Shown: positions 45,474-56,753, counted from the stretch's first letter. The stretch is 64,000 nucleotides of DNA from Topomyia yanbarensis (GCF_030247195.1 NC_080671.1:71981412-72045411); one strand, 5' to 3'. The notes: generated by a model from the sequence alone, not told the origin. Made by a program: numbers and translations.

Positions 45474-46500
45474 TTTTCAAATGTTCACACCCTCAAGATG
45501 AAAGAAATATCTCTCCGAAACATTGAACTGTGGGGAGGCGGGCGACCAAAAATCGATAACTGCATGAACTCCAATTTAATTCTTTTTTATCCAGAGCTTT
45601 TATATACACTATAATTAAGGAAATTCCTGGCTACCTAGAAAAATATTGAACTTAACTGGGTAATATGGATGTTTGAAGATGAAAAGTTTGAGTAGAGACA
45701 TTCCTCGCGTATAATCTAAACTCTTCGTATCTCTATTAAATTTTTAATGAAAAATGCTCAAATATGTCATGTGAAAAGCAAGAACACCTTTTTGTGATGA
45801 TATTATTGAAAATACATTCATTTTATTGGTATGAACTATTATGAAAAATAACGGATTAAATCCTAAAAATATCCACGAATTAGATCCGGGAAAAGAAGTT
45901 TCCCAAAAACTCCACTCTCGATGGGGGATCCAAATAAAACGCTTCTTCTAACTTATCGTAGATAACTAGAAACATATTTATTTGCAGAAATTAAGACTTG
46001 TAATTTCAAGCATATCCATCTATCAAAAGCTGTTTGTGTGTCCAGTGACACTTCCTATGACCACTTGCGTTTCCAACAAATGAAATACTTATCCTGAAAG
46101 TTTGAATCATTTCTTTTTCGTAGTGTTGTATAGGACTCATTTATCCATATTTCCTGAACGAGAATTACAAACGAAACAATATGCACGTTATAAGGATGAC
46201 TGGAAAGAGACTGCATTATAATCAACTGAATAGCTTGACACAATTCACTTCAATGCAAATGAAAAATCAATACAACATACAAAACAAAAAAATCAAAACA
46301 TGAAAAATAAAAGGTTTTCAAATGTATTAAATGAGTACAACGATAAGTATAAATCAAATTAATAAAATTCATACATCAAATTAGATTAGCAATATTTAAA
46401 AATAGTTTTTAAAATTAATAGAATAAATTATATTGACTCAAACTAACAAATTGAATGAAATAAATAAATGGAATTACTGATCATGAAATTAATCAAAGAA
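45474..46500. other. AT-rich DNA, nothing recognised
   Basis: No open frame of interest, no terminal repeats; composition becomes very A-rich toward the 9-bp repeat downstream. Confidence 0.45.
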
Positions 46501-46504
46501 GTGA

Positions 46505-46710
46505 AAAAATGAATCAAATGAATCAAATGAATCAAATGAATCAAATGAACCAAATGAACCAAATGAACCAAATGAACCAAATGAACCAAATTAATCAAAT
46601 GAATCAAATGAATCAAATGAATCAAATGATTCAAATGAATGGAATGAATAAAATGAATATAATGATTGGAATGAATAAAAAGAATAAAATTAATAAAATA
46701 AAAAAATAAA
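46505..46710 (+). repeat. 9-bp tandem repeat (AAATGAATC/AAATGAACC)
   Basis: About 15 near-perfect units from 46510 to 46640. Two blocks of AATCAAATG flank a block of AACCAAATG, followed by decaying units to about 46710. Because the period is a multiple of three, it stays open on both strands (MNQ or HLI repeats), which is not evidence of coding. Confidence 0.95.
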
Positions 46711-47389
46711 TTAATTGAATAAAATGAACAAATAGAACAAACGAATCAAATAAACAAAAAGAATAGAATCGAAAAAAATGAATAAAAAGAAGAAGGAAAT
46801 AAGCAAAGCAAAATTAATTGATTAAAATAAAAATTAAGCGATGTTAAAAAGTTATAAATTTAAAGAAAAAAAAATGAATTGTGCAAAATAAATAATTTGG
46901 ATGAAATGAATAAAACAGAAGAATGGATTGGATTATCAAAAAAAAGAAACTGAATAACGTGTATGAACTGGAAAAAAATGAATAGAATGTATAGAATGAA
47001 AACAGTAAACAAAATAAGCTAAAAGAGTGACATGATTAAAATACACAAAAAAAAACTGATCAGAGTGAACTCAAACAACGAAACGAATAAAATAGATAAA
47101 ATGAACCCAAATGAGCAAAATTAATAAAACGAATTAAGTTTTATTTTTTGTGTTTCGAATTCATCTCGTCAGGAACTAGCAACATCTGGGTGTCTAGTTA
47201 GACGATGTATCTAAACTAGTACTCAGATTAGCACTAGTTACACACAAAAAAACTTCGTAACAGTTCACACGACACATGTGAACGTTCAAAGCAACTGACT
47301 TGTCTCGAGTGATGTCCCGGGAATCAAATACAGCAGCTCAGGTTTGCTTGCGAGAAATTGGAAAATATTTATCTCATTTATCAAATTAT
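46711..47389. other. A-rich simple-sequence tail
   Basis: Extends the 9-bp repeat as degraded GAATAAAA/AATGAA words to about 47130. No gene. Confidence 0.5.
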
Positions 47390-48110
47390 ATAGGCGCTTC
47401 TCAACAAAAGAAGTTTTGAAGTTAAAGAAAAGTATGATTTCAAAAACGTCGCCTAGAGGATTGATGTCTTGACATATGAATCCTCTATTTCTCCAAATTC
47501 TAGTTTTTTCCGTGAAGAAATTTTTATATAGGGGGATACAGAGAGGGGCACCCCCCACATCACTCACCACCCTTTCCTAAACCACCCTTCCCTCAGCAAG
47601 TACCCCATCACGCGAATAAAATTTTCTAATTCCTCTAGAATAAACTTTCCTAGTGAGTCTGAAAAACCAGTGAAAAATTTGGTTTGAAATGATTTTGAGT
47701 TGAGAGACTAATTTAAAATTTCTTAACAAGTTGAAATTTTTTGGCGGGGTCCAAACTCCCGAACCCTCCTCTTGGATCCGCCGCTGGTTTCAAGTGTTTC
47801 AGCGTCGACACATAGCAACTCAAGTTCGTAGCTGTCGATTCATTGTACGTATGTGTAAATCGAACTGAATATCTAATAGACAGTTCCACCATAGCCATGG
47901 AATCGTAGTTTGGATAAATGAGAAAGGCACAATCGCACCACTAGGTGGATTGAAACGGTTTTTTTTTTCTAAAAAGTATTACATTCCTCATGGCAAAAAC
48001 AGTTTTCAAATAGTTTAGTGGTTGGTGTCATGGGCTCTAAAATATTTTCAATGTGTCTAGAGATATTGTTAAATAATAATAATTTATCTAAAATTTTGTT
48101 TGCTGCTTTT
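47390..48110 (+). repeat. Dispersed repeat, partner of 30.4-30.8 kb
   Basis: Shares GCCTAGAGGATTGAT, TCTTGACATAT, TTTAGTGGTTGGTGTC and CTCTAAAATATTTT in order with 30400-30800. Within it, 47917-47965 carries GAGAAAGGCACAATCGCACC then ACTAGGTGGATT, an end motif like that at 49427-49440; this looks like a separate insertion. Confidence 0.55.
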
Positions 48111-48999
48111 TGTATGGAAAAGGTAATAAAACATGATAAAGTAAACTTACTTTATTCATAGGGTTCTGGAGTGCCATGCACCAAACCTTCTTACCTTTAT
48201 TGTGCATAGTTTAGACAGTGAAAAAAGTGGCAGTACGTGCATTTAATTTTGCATCTTTCTTTCTTATACGTAGTTGAAGTTGGTGTAAAAAATGTAAAAA
48301 TCTTCAATAACTTTGAAACGAATGAGTATTTTTGCATGCAGTCTCCGGAAATATTATGTAGTTTTGATACCTACACATTTGTCTTGAACATAGTTTGCAC
48401 GAAAAGGCTCAATGAAAAAAAATATATTAAAAAAAGCAGACTTAAGAGCTAATAAATCGATAACCTTTAGTCGTACAAGCTCAAGTTCTTCAACAAAATT
48501 CTTCACTATGAGCATTTCTAAAACTTTGTCGAAGACACCAACTTTCTACCTCATCAGTATAAAAAGTTAATTTTTTTAGTTCGAGCATAGTAAGCCATGC
48601 CTAATTTCAATTATTATCAGATTGTGCGGAATATTCATACGAACAATTCCTCCAAAGATAACCTGTGAATATAATCGATGGTTTGGCCTCTAGTGAATTA
48701 AGTTCATGTTTTTGGCGTTTCTGACCACTATGAGTCCTATCTTGCAACACTTGTGGACGATGCAAACAATTCCTCGGTCATAATAGACACAAGTGTTGAA
48801 CTAACATTCCTTCCCATCCCAAAATGGACGTGGCCATCTACGTTATTGATCATACTATAATATTAGTCTCTTTAGGTGGCACGTTGAGTATGATGTACTA
48901 CTCCTAAGTATCATACAGTTGGTTCAATATGCAATTCTAACAGGCTTCGATTAATCACGAGAAACTCACGGGCTATCAACTAAGCTAATCTAAGCTAAG
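48111..48999. other. Non-coding DNA, nothing recognised
   Basis: Short open frames only, without recognisable domains or repeats. Confidence 0.45.
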
Positions 49000-49433
49000 C
49001 TCAAACCTCCACAATTACATCGCACACATGATTGGACATTAAGAAATATTTCAGTTAGCAAAAGATCTTATCACACATCTTAGAAATGGATATGGAAATA
49101 GATGTGGGTCGTGACAGTTACCACGAACACGAAGAAAGAAAGAGACAGAGAGAGAGAGAGAGAGTGAAAGTGAGTGAGAGTGAGAGAGGAGGAGGGGGGG
49201 GCGTGTGAGAAATGGCTAATGATGGTTATTGCCGTGACCTTATATTTATAGAAATATTATGCGATATATTTATTTCTTTACACCCTTATTATAAATTACG
49301 CAACTAGTAATTTTTGCGCCATGACCTGTATAACCTAAATCTCGCAAAGGAAGCCAAATTTCCACTAGTATTTTGGGATTCAAAAATACTCTCGGTGATG
49401 CTATTAGTATAACTATATGAGAAATCTACTAGG
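49000..49433 (-). repeat. Long inverted repeat, right arm
   Basis: Reverse complement of the 44563-44975 arm, including the G-run (complement of the C15 run), a GA-rich microsatellite at 49138-49196 and GTATAACCTAAATCTCGC. The outer edge runs into CTACTAGGTGGATTA, an end motif like the one at 47955. Confidence 0.85.
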
Positions 49434-49694
49434 TGGATTACTTGATGATCTATGAATTAGTATACTCTCCAACATCTACCTCACGGTTGAACGCAATGCC
49501 TAATCCAAGGGATAAATACATGAACTTTAAAATAAATTTCACTATGAAGTCAACTCACTCATTATTTTGTCTTTGCAGAAAACTTACATATTAATTTTTG
49601 AGAAATAGTTTATATATAGAAATTTGAACGGCTTTTTTACAGTCCTTAGTGGATTAAAACGATTTGTTTGCTTTTAAATCCCCTTTTTTTTTAA

Positions 49695-49730
49695 CGTTTC
49701 GACGCCTTGTTTGCGCCTTCTTCAGGGGAG
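49695..49730 (-). ncRNA. Hammerhead-like core in the Penelope-like element terminal repeat
   Basis: On the minus strand the sequence has CTGAAGA (49719-49725), a stem GGCGC...GCGTC with one G-U pair closing a 7-nt loop, then GAAAC and GTT. This matches the hammerhead conserved core CUGANGA ... GAAA, and Penelope-like elements are known to carry minimal hammerheads. Helix III would be only the ACGU palindrome and the partner strand of helix I (CCCC/GGGG) is separated by an A-run, so activity as a monomer is doubtful. Inference from pattern only. Confidence 0.45.
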
Positions 49731-50110
49731 ACTATATTGCGGAGTAACAGAGTAGACGAATTTTACATTTAACAATTAAAATAAAATATTACAAGAACTT
49801 ACAAAAACTGATTATCGTTCCTCGTTAATATCACTGACATGTAAGTGTATGGTCAATATATGGGGATTTTGCTTCTGGCACAAACGCTACAAATAATACA
49901 CAATAAATTTAACGAGCTACACACAAACTTTGACTAACTATTTAAACTGAATCTGGACTTACTGCAATAACGATGAATTTACACATTTGGTTAAATATTC
50001 TTTGGCTATGATCGATCTTGTTTAGAGCAGACGTACAAAATGGGTGAAATATAGTTCTGTGTAGAAAGTGAAATGTTTCAGTGCTGGTGTGGAATTGTTT
50101 CAAATAGAGC

Positions 50111-50782
50111 TTATGGTGGAGTGGACTTTTTGCGGGCGAAATAATTCTTTGTGGTGTGTAATATAGCTGCGTATATGACGCTAAGATTGTCTACATCTAA
50201 GCGACTGTTGACGGTATGGGGTGTATTAGTAATGTGACACATTTCTAAATATGGGAGAGACGATGAACGGAATGTGCGATCTACTATCGTGGTCTTCTCA
50301 AATGCGAACCTATGCTGGTATTGCATACAATGTTCTATTAAAGCTGTTTGTGCTCCGAGAGAGGCCACTCGGCTATCTGTTGTGGTGGTCTGATCTTGTA
50401 TCAAATTATCGAGTTTGTTTACGTTGGACTTATGGCCGGATAATCTACTTTTTAACAAGTTCTTTGTCATACCAATATACACACCTGGGCAGCTATAACA
50501 GGGAATCTTGTAGACCACATTATGTTGCTGCATGGTATGAATCGGGTCTTTAACTTTGCTGTGAAGTGATCCTACGGTGTGTATTTGTCTGCTGGCTAAT
50601 CTTAAAGAGCTGTAGTCATGCTTGAAAATGCTGATGATGCGTTGTGTCAGTCCGTGAATGCTGATTATGGATCGGTAGGTAGTGTTTAGTGTGGTTCCTG
50701 GATCACTGTCTGGCGGGGCTAATGTTGCAGGTGGTGAGTCCGCCAACACCCGATGTGCTGGTTGGGTGCTCCTTCGCTGTTT
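50111..50782 (-). pseudogene. Penelope-like element GIY-YIG endonuclease segment
   Basis: The 212-codon open segment from the Met at 50749 contains VVYKIPCYSCPGVYIGMTKN (first GIY-YIG strands, Cys pair included; YIG at residues 91-93) and LKSRLSGHKSNV (Arg102, His106). These are the catalytic region of the Penelope GIY-YIG endonuclease that nicks target DNA. It lies in the same reading frame as the reverse transcriptase upstream, separated by one TAA (50783-50785) in QYF-stop-KQRRSTQ. It is therefore the C-terminal part of one polyprotein broken by a stop or, less likely, read through. Confidence 0.88.
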
Positions 50783-52462
50783 TTAAAAATACTGTTGCAA
50801 GAGGTTGTTAATGAGAGTTTTGGGATAGTCGTTTGCGTGTAGGTTTTGGAAAATAATTCCTTTTAGTGTTTCTCGGTCGTGATTTGTTGACAAAGCATAC
50901 ACTCGATGAATGTAGTTGTTTGCTACGTTGATTTTGTATCTGAGCTGGTGGAATGAGTGGAAGTTGAGTAAACGGCCGGATGATATGGGTTTGGAATACC
51001 ATTCTGTTCTGAGTGATTGATCTGCCTTACGAACAACTACCATGTCAAGATAGGGTAGGCGGCTGTTCTGTTCTATTTCTGCGGTGAATTGTAGGTGTTC
51101 TTCCTGTTTATTGAACTGTTCCAAAACAATTTGGGCTTTGTCCTTCGGAATAGCGAGAAACAGATCATCGACATATTTGCCTAAGACTGGAATTGTGAAA
51201 CTGAATGTTTTAACTGTAGTATCTATGATGCTGTCTAATACGATGTCGGCAAGAATCGGCGATAGAGGACTGCCCATTGCGGTGCCAAATTTTTGTTGAT
51301 AAAATTTGTTTTGGTAGCAAAAGTAGCTGGTTTCCATAAGGAAGTTTACGATTTCGAGGAATAAGTCTAAGTTTATGGTTGTTTTTTCCCTTATATCTGG
51401 CCACCGCTCTATGATATTTTTACTAACAAGATGTGCGGGAATGTTGGTGAACAGCGATACCACATCTAATGAAATCATAATGTAGTTGGGAGGTAATGTT
51501 ATACTGTTTACGGTTTGGCAGAATTCAAACGAATTTTTAATGTTGTATTTGCTGGTTGTTGCTTCCTTCAGTATGCTTGCTATGTATTTGGCCAGGTGGT
51601 AGGTAGGAGCGGTGACATTGGGGACTACTGGTCTTAATGGTAGACTGTCCTTGTGAGCCTTTGGTTGGCCATAGATTCTTGGACATATGGCATTGTAGAC
51701 GCGCAATTGTGTTGCCGTTTTCGAGTCAATGAGTTTTAGATTTGCTAATCGTGTTACAATGTTATTGTTCTTTGTTTGAAAGGTTGATGTTGGGTCTCGT
51801 TTAATCTCTTTGTAAGTTTTTGAGTCTGATACTAGCGCTTGCATTTTTTCCTTGTAGCTTTTTGTATACATGATAACTGAACGGTTTCCCTTATCCGATG
51901 ACAGAATGCAAATCTCTGGATGGTCACTTAAGAACCGTTTGGTTGTGTTGTAGGCTGTTGAGCAAAAACGGGCTAGGGGTTCGTTTTTCCCCGACAGTTG
52001 CTCGAAGCCGTGGAGATAGTTTTGAATGACATTGGATATTTTGCATCTGTTTTGATCCTGGATGGTTTTATCTGGGACTGTTTTTAGAATCGTCTCTACG
52101 TCAGCAATTAAGTGGTACAACGGAACCTGAGTTACTGAGCAAATTGGAAGAGTGTACTTTGGGCCCAGACTTAGTAGTAACATACTATCTTTTGGTAATT
52201 GTATTGATGTAGTGTTAAGGATGGCTTTTTTGTTATATGACGGAATTTCGTTTTCTTTGTGGGCGGGCAAGGCTATGATTTTTTGGTACTTTCGATCTGT
52301 TTTTTGGTTGCGAATCTTTGTTTGGTGTAGAAAGCTGTTATCCTGTGTGTTTTTGAATTTGAGTACGGTTGCTTCGTTTGTCAGCGTTGCTATTGTGGTA
52401 AGAAGGGCGTTTCGCCGTTTCTGGATGTCGCTTATATTATAGAACGTTTGTTTTATCTCCAT
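50783..52462 (-). CDS. Penelope-like element reverse transcriptase
   Basis: This 559-codon frame encodes the reverse transcriptase core. LSSDKGNRSVIM (about 188-199), GQPKAHKDSLPLRPVV (265-280), ISLDVVSLFTNIP (330-342, with the first catalytic Asp at 333), GTAMGSPLSPILADI (393-407) and GKYVDDLFLAI (428-438, catalytic YVDD) are all present and in the Penelope order. The start ATG at 52462 overlaps the end of the upstream 94-codon segment by 10 nt in another frame. It ends with the in-frame TAA at 50783 that separates it from the endonuclease. Catalytic residues are intact. Confidence 0.92.
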   Translation of the reverse strand: MEIKQTFYNISDIQKRRNALLTTIATLTNEATVLKFKNTQDNSFLHQTKIRNQKTDRKYQKIIALPAHKENEIPSYNKKAILNTTSIQLPKDSMLLLSLGPKYTLPICSVTQVPLYHLIADVETILKTVPDKTIQDQNRCKISNVIQNYLHGFEQLSGKNEPLARFCSTAYNTTKRFLSDHPEICILSSDKGNRSVIMYTKSYKEKMQALVSDSKTYKEIKRDPTSTFQTKNNNIVTRLANLKLIDSKTATQLRVYNAICPRIYGQPKAHKDSLPLRPVVPNVTAPTYHLAKYIASILKEATTSKYNIKNSFEFCQTVNSITLPPNYIMISLDVVSLFTNIPAHLVSKNIIERWPDIREKTTINLDLFLEIVNFLMETSYFCYQNKFYQQKFGTAMGSPLSPILADIVLDSIIDTTVKTFSFTIPVLGKYVDDLFLAIPKDKAQIVLEQFNKQEEHLQFTAEIEQNSRLPYLDMVVVRKADQSLRTEWYSKPISSGRLLNFHSFHQLRYKINVANNYIHRVYALSTNHDRETLKGIIFQNLHANDYPKTLINNLLQQYF

Positions 52463-52737
52463 ATTGAGAATTGATTTTTTTTGAATCTGATCAAGATTTT
52501 ATTGGCCTTACTGAGGATGGGTCCGTTTTCAGCCAATAAACCGTATATGCATTTAAATGACTGTGTAATATGCTTTGGAAACACGCCGGATTTTCTACAT
52601 TTCACCAAGAAATTTTTTCGTGATAGCATATTAGCAAGTTTGATGTTACATTGAGCATAGTCTTTCATCGCCTGTACTGCTGCGGATCCATAGCTGGCGT
52701 CTATGTACCGGAAGAAGCTGATTTGTATATGCGCCAT
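52453..52737 (-). pseudogene. Penelope-like element N-terminal segment
   Basis: A 94-codon frame starting MAHIQISFFRYIDAS with KLANMLSRKNFLVKCRKSGV and PKHI, matching the conserved N-terminal region that Penelope polyproteins carry ahead of the reverse transcriptase. It ends a few codons after an A8 run (complement of about 52467-52474). A one-base slip in that run would join it to the reverse transcriptase frame. Probably a frameshift mutation; a programmed shift is possible. Confidence 0.8.
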
Positions 52738-52740
52738 AGT

Positions 52741-52955
52741 ATTCTATGTAATTTTGTGGACTTTCGACTGGATTATTGTTATCTAGAAATTTGAACGGCT
52801 TTTTTACAGTCCTTAGTGGATTAAAACGATTTGTTTGCTTTTAAATCCAAATTTAAAAGCAAACAAATCGTTTTAATCCACTAAGGACTGTAAAAAATCC
52901 GTTCAAATTTCTAGATAACAATAATCCAGTCGAAAGTCCACAAAATTACATAGTT
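52741..52955. repeat. Near-perfect palindrome at the 5' end of the Penelope-like element
   Basis: Arms of about 105 bp meet at 52848/52849 with essentially no loop and differ at about one internal base, apart from the few bases at the centre. The left arm reads TAATTTTGTGGACTTTCGAC ... TTTAAATCC; the right arm is its complement. It is the upstream pLTR copy and its inverted duplicate. Confidence 0.9.
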
Positions 52956-52967
52956 TATATATAATTG

Positions 52968-53638
52968 AGGTAATTCACAAAATGTTTTAAGGATCGAATT
53001 CCTTGAATCATGTAGATGTGTTTGCATACCTCGATATTCAATATCGGCTTAATTTAGCCCCTGAAAATCGAGTAGAGTTATACTCTGTATGTAACTATCT
53101 CATTTTTAGTTAGTGGAAATTGGTAAGCGAGGAATAAGCTCGTGAACCTATAGCTTTTTAGAAAGGTATCTTCACAAGCTTTCTATTTCTATCTCTTCGA
53201 AAGTTATTCACTTAAAACACGTTTTGTTTTGACAAAATCACACATACACACAGACATTGTCCCAATTTGTCGATCTGAGTCGATTGGTATATGAGACTCG
53301 GCCCTCCGGGGCTCGGAAAGTTTGAGCAAACCCTATACATTTCTTTTGAAAGAAATGTAAAACTTTTAGAACCACCCTAGGTTGTCTAACTTTCAAATTA
53401 GCCTAATAATGCAATCAAAATCAAGTTCAGCGCACCAAAATTATCCATAGATGACATTTTCAGTCATTTTGAACCACTTTTGAGGTTTTGTCCAGCTTTT
53501 GTATGGTATGGAACCGTGAATTGTCCGTCCGTGTAAAAAATTGTATGTCCGCGAATAATTATAACTCAACTAATAAATAAAGAAACAGAAACGTATTTAT
53601 TTTTTGCTCTAGGTGGCTGACATGATATAATCAGCTGA
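52968..53638. other. Non-coding, with an interspersed repeat end
   Basis: 53230-53315 carries a CACATACACACAGAC run, TCGATCTGAGTCGATTGG and ACTCGGCCCTCCGG, related to the repeat at 13590-13730. No gene otherwise. Confidence 0.5.
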
Positions 53639-54103
53639 CAATTGAGCGACCGAAAATAAAAGTCGCAAGGATAGAACATGCTTCGTAAAACCTGTTTCAA
53701 ATATATTAGAATAGAAAAACCGGATATAAACTTCAAGCATAAAAATCGGACTGGAACATTCCTTTGTAAGAGTCGGGTAAAAAAACTCTCAGTATAAAAA
53801 TCGGAAAGAAATACATCCGATTCTTACAAAGTAGTTTTTGTTAGCCGACTTTTAATCTTGAACATGAAGATATACGGATGCTCCTCCGAGCGATTTAATT
53901 ATTTTTAAACGATTTTTATACTAGAGGTTCACCCTTGCCGAGTTTTACGGGTGAGAACTTTTTAAGCGATTTTTATGCTGAAGAATTTCTGTCCGATTTT
54001 TATGCTTGCAGTTAATTTCCGATTTTTATATTCTAATATGTTTGAAACGGGTTTTGCAAAGCATGTTCTACCCTTGCGACTTTTAATTTCGATCGCTCAA
54101 TTG
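53639..54103. mobile_element. Foldback MITE (~465 bp)
   Basis: The ends read CAATTGAGCGACCGAAA and, reverse-complemented, CAATTGAGCGATCGAAA. The arms continue with AAAAGTCGCAAGG, TAGAACATGCTT, AATATATTAGAATA/AACATATTAGAATA and AAGCATAAAAATCGGAC in mirror order, so the whole element is a hairpin. Internal TATAAAAATCGG words are repeated several times. No target duplication or coding sequence. Confidence 0.8.
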
Positions 54104-56160
54104 CAAGTAAGCTTTTGCACGATATTTATCAGACTCTCAAAGCTTATCTCTATTGCGATTAACGTTTCATAAAACAACGCCTGGAAATGTTTATCACGTT
54201 ATTTGAATTACACAAAGGAACAATTAATGTTTGTAGTTACTAGTTACTAGCTACCACACGTTTCAGTTTCACCCCAGGAACTGTAGCCATTCACATGTCT
54301 TTAATTAGGTGACCTTTCGGAATATTTAGAAGTGGTTCTACCCCGAAGAAAGAGCCACTCCTGTTGACCTCGGCACTCGATGCGTGCTCGACCAGCCCAA
54401 AACACGATAAATTATTCGCCCGCCCAAAATACTAGCTACAGATTATCAAAAGTGCCTGCAATAGGTTGAGCAAATAAAGACGACGGCACGTCATTTGTCA
54501 AGACAAACACCAAAACCCGGTACAAAGCTTTACCAGTGATCGGCTGACCGACCGACCGGCCGCCCCAATGGAAAGCAATCATTTGTTTGTTGGGTAGTGC
54601 GAAACGATTTCTGTTTTGAGCCTTTGCGAGAGGAACACCGACGCGGCGCTGTGTTAGGTTAGGGCTTACTTACGAGTAAATAGAAATTAACATCGTGAAA
54701 GCTTATTTTCGAAAGGACCAATAAATTGCTGCTGCAAACGAGCCCAAGATTAGGTTAGGTTCGGTTTGCCTCTGCTTGCGCTCCATTCTCCAGGCATTTG
54801 GGATGCTATGCGAGAATTATCGGTTAGGGTTCAGCCAGTTGTTAAGGGTTCCGACAGAATGTTTCCCCCTAGCTTGCTAGTTCACGGGATTGAATTGCAA
54901 ATTTTTTTTTTCTGCCATGACTACGCTGGGTTACGAGGACGCCAATTAAACTGTTGCGCATGAGAATAACCTAGACATGAATATGAGCACGAAAGTGAAG
55001 TTCGTTACTGGGGACTGCGAACGATGTGAACGAAGGTTCAAGGTTTTACATATCAGCATGCTGATTATCGCACTTGGTTGGATATAATACTACCTTTGGG
55101 ATCGCCACGTGTTTCGTAATTTCGTTTGGGGCACATGTAAACAGTTGATGGGAAATATCCTGGACTAAAGATGGTTGAAAGTAGGAAATGTCGCCGAAAC
55201 TTTCACAATGGGTTTGGTAATGGACCCAAATATGCCATCAGGAAAACATTTCGGGTTTAAATTTTTAGCTCAAATTGATATTTCTGCTTTTCTAAAACAA
55301 TTTTGCTGTCGCTCTTTCCAATAACCGTTACAACAAATCAGATTTTATTTTGCGGTTGTCTCTACTTCTAATGCTCACAGTCAACATATCTTTTCATATT
55401 TAACCGATAAATAAATTTAGCAACGTGATGATGTGGGCTTTTTATTTACATAGCGACGTGATGTGACATAAGTTCATAAATTTAAGTATTATTAAAACCC
55501 AGCTCTTACAATCTAGATTAATCATTTTTCATTTTTATCGCGTCCTGTTGTACCTACCTACATTTCCACGAAAATAGATAACAATTCACTGGTGCGAAAC
55601 GTGGCTCATTCATGTGTATACAAAAGATACTTTCCTTCATTTTTTTCTTTATTGCTTCAAAGCGGTTCGGCTTGTTGCACCTTGGAAATATTGCTGTGGA
55701 GGACGATTTTTATACATAGGGTGTCACGCCTTTTTCCCTCTATTGCAATTCTAACCATTAAAATCAGTTGGTTAGAGCAGCGACTGCTAAAACATTGGCT
55801 CAAATGGAAATGAAAAATAAAAAAATGCTAATCCAAATGAAATTATATTATCGGTAGTGATTCAAAATAGTAACGAAATAATGTACAGGTTTAAAATAGG
55901 CAAATCACCCATTGTTTGGGGGATGGCTGAAGGAAACTCATCCACCATTGGAATTTTATTATTTCTCAGAAATCGGTAACAAGATATGCCTTATACAGTA
56001 TCTCATCAATAACAACTTCGAATGCACGTGACCTGCCAACTGCTTTGTAAACACCACTCAATCTGTATAGTGTGTGAGCTTAGAGTCGTGCTCATTAACT
56101 GAACATGACAATGTTATTTGTTTGTTAGATCTCTCATAGGTCATAGCTCAAGCTCTGACA
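54104..56160. other. Non-coding DNA, nothing recognised
   Basis: 54240-54960 is GC-richer than average with only short frames lacking domains. No RNA gene or terminal repeat was found. 55765-55800 shares GTTAGAGCAG...GCTCAAATGG with the MITE at 45150-45471. Confidence 0.45.
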
Positions 56161-56162
56161 AT

Positions 56163-56751
56163 AAATATGGCTCAGGCGTCAGCTATATCTCAGTCTGTCG
56201 CTTTGGTTCTGGATGTGGTTGTGGCTCTAGCTCTGGCCCTGGCTCTGGTTCTGACTATGACTCTGGCTCTAGTTCTGTACCTAGCTATGGCTCTTACTTT
56301 GACTTTAGCTCTTGCTCTTGGCTTTGGAACTGGATCTTTTGGCTCTGGCTTTAACTATGGCTCTACCTCTGGTTCCGGCACTGGCTTTAGTGCTAGATCT
56401 GACACTGTTACTGGCTCTGGCGCAGACTCTGGCTCTGACTCGGGCTCTGACTATGGCTCTGGCTCTGGCTATGGCTACTGCTCTGGTTCTGACTCTAGTT
56501 CTGATTATAGTTCTAGTTCTGGCTCTGGCTCTGGTTTTATTTCTGGCTCTTCTGATTGTTGCTCTGGTCCTGATTATAGCGATGACTTCGGCACTGGCTC
56601 TAGCGCTGGCTCTAGCTTTGGCATTAGCTCTAGCCCCGGCTCAGATTCTGGCCCTGGCTCTGGTTGTGGATGTGACTTTTACTTTTGCTCTAGCACTGGC
56701 TCTAGCTCTTGCTCTGGCTTTGGTTCTGGCTTTGGCTCTGGCTATAACTAC
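56163..56751 (+). repeat. Degenerate (GGCTCT)n minisatellite, segment 1
   Basis: Hexamer units GGCTCT with variants (GGTTCT, GACTCT, GGCTAT, AGCTCT). The hexamer period keeps three frames open, giving Ala-Leu or Ser-Gly repeats. It stops at the TA of the palindromic element at 56752 and the same array resumes at 57647. Confidence 0.92.
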
Positions 56752-56753
56752 TA

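Larger units (their letters stand above)
49619..52950 (-). mobile_element. Penelope-like retroelement, full length, with 13-bp target duplication
   Basis: The element lies on the minus strand between exact TAGTTTATATATA duplications (49606-49618 and 52951-52963). A ~65-bp sequence (AAATTTGAACGGCTTTTTTA ... GCTTTTAAATCC) occurs at its downstream end (49620-49683) and again in direct orientation at 52782-52848, like the pLTRs of Penelope elements. The upstream copy is followed by its own inverted copy (52849-52953), a layout known from Penelope insertions. Inside is a reverse transcriptase plus GIY-YIG endonuclease gene in three open segments separated by a frame change and one stop. Confidence 0.92.

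Noticed and set aside
46443..46709. MNQ-repeat and HLI-repeat open frames
   Set aside because: Products of the 9-bp tandem repeat on both strands.
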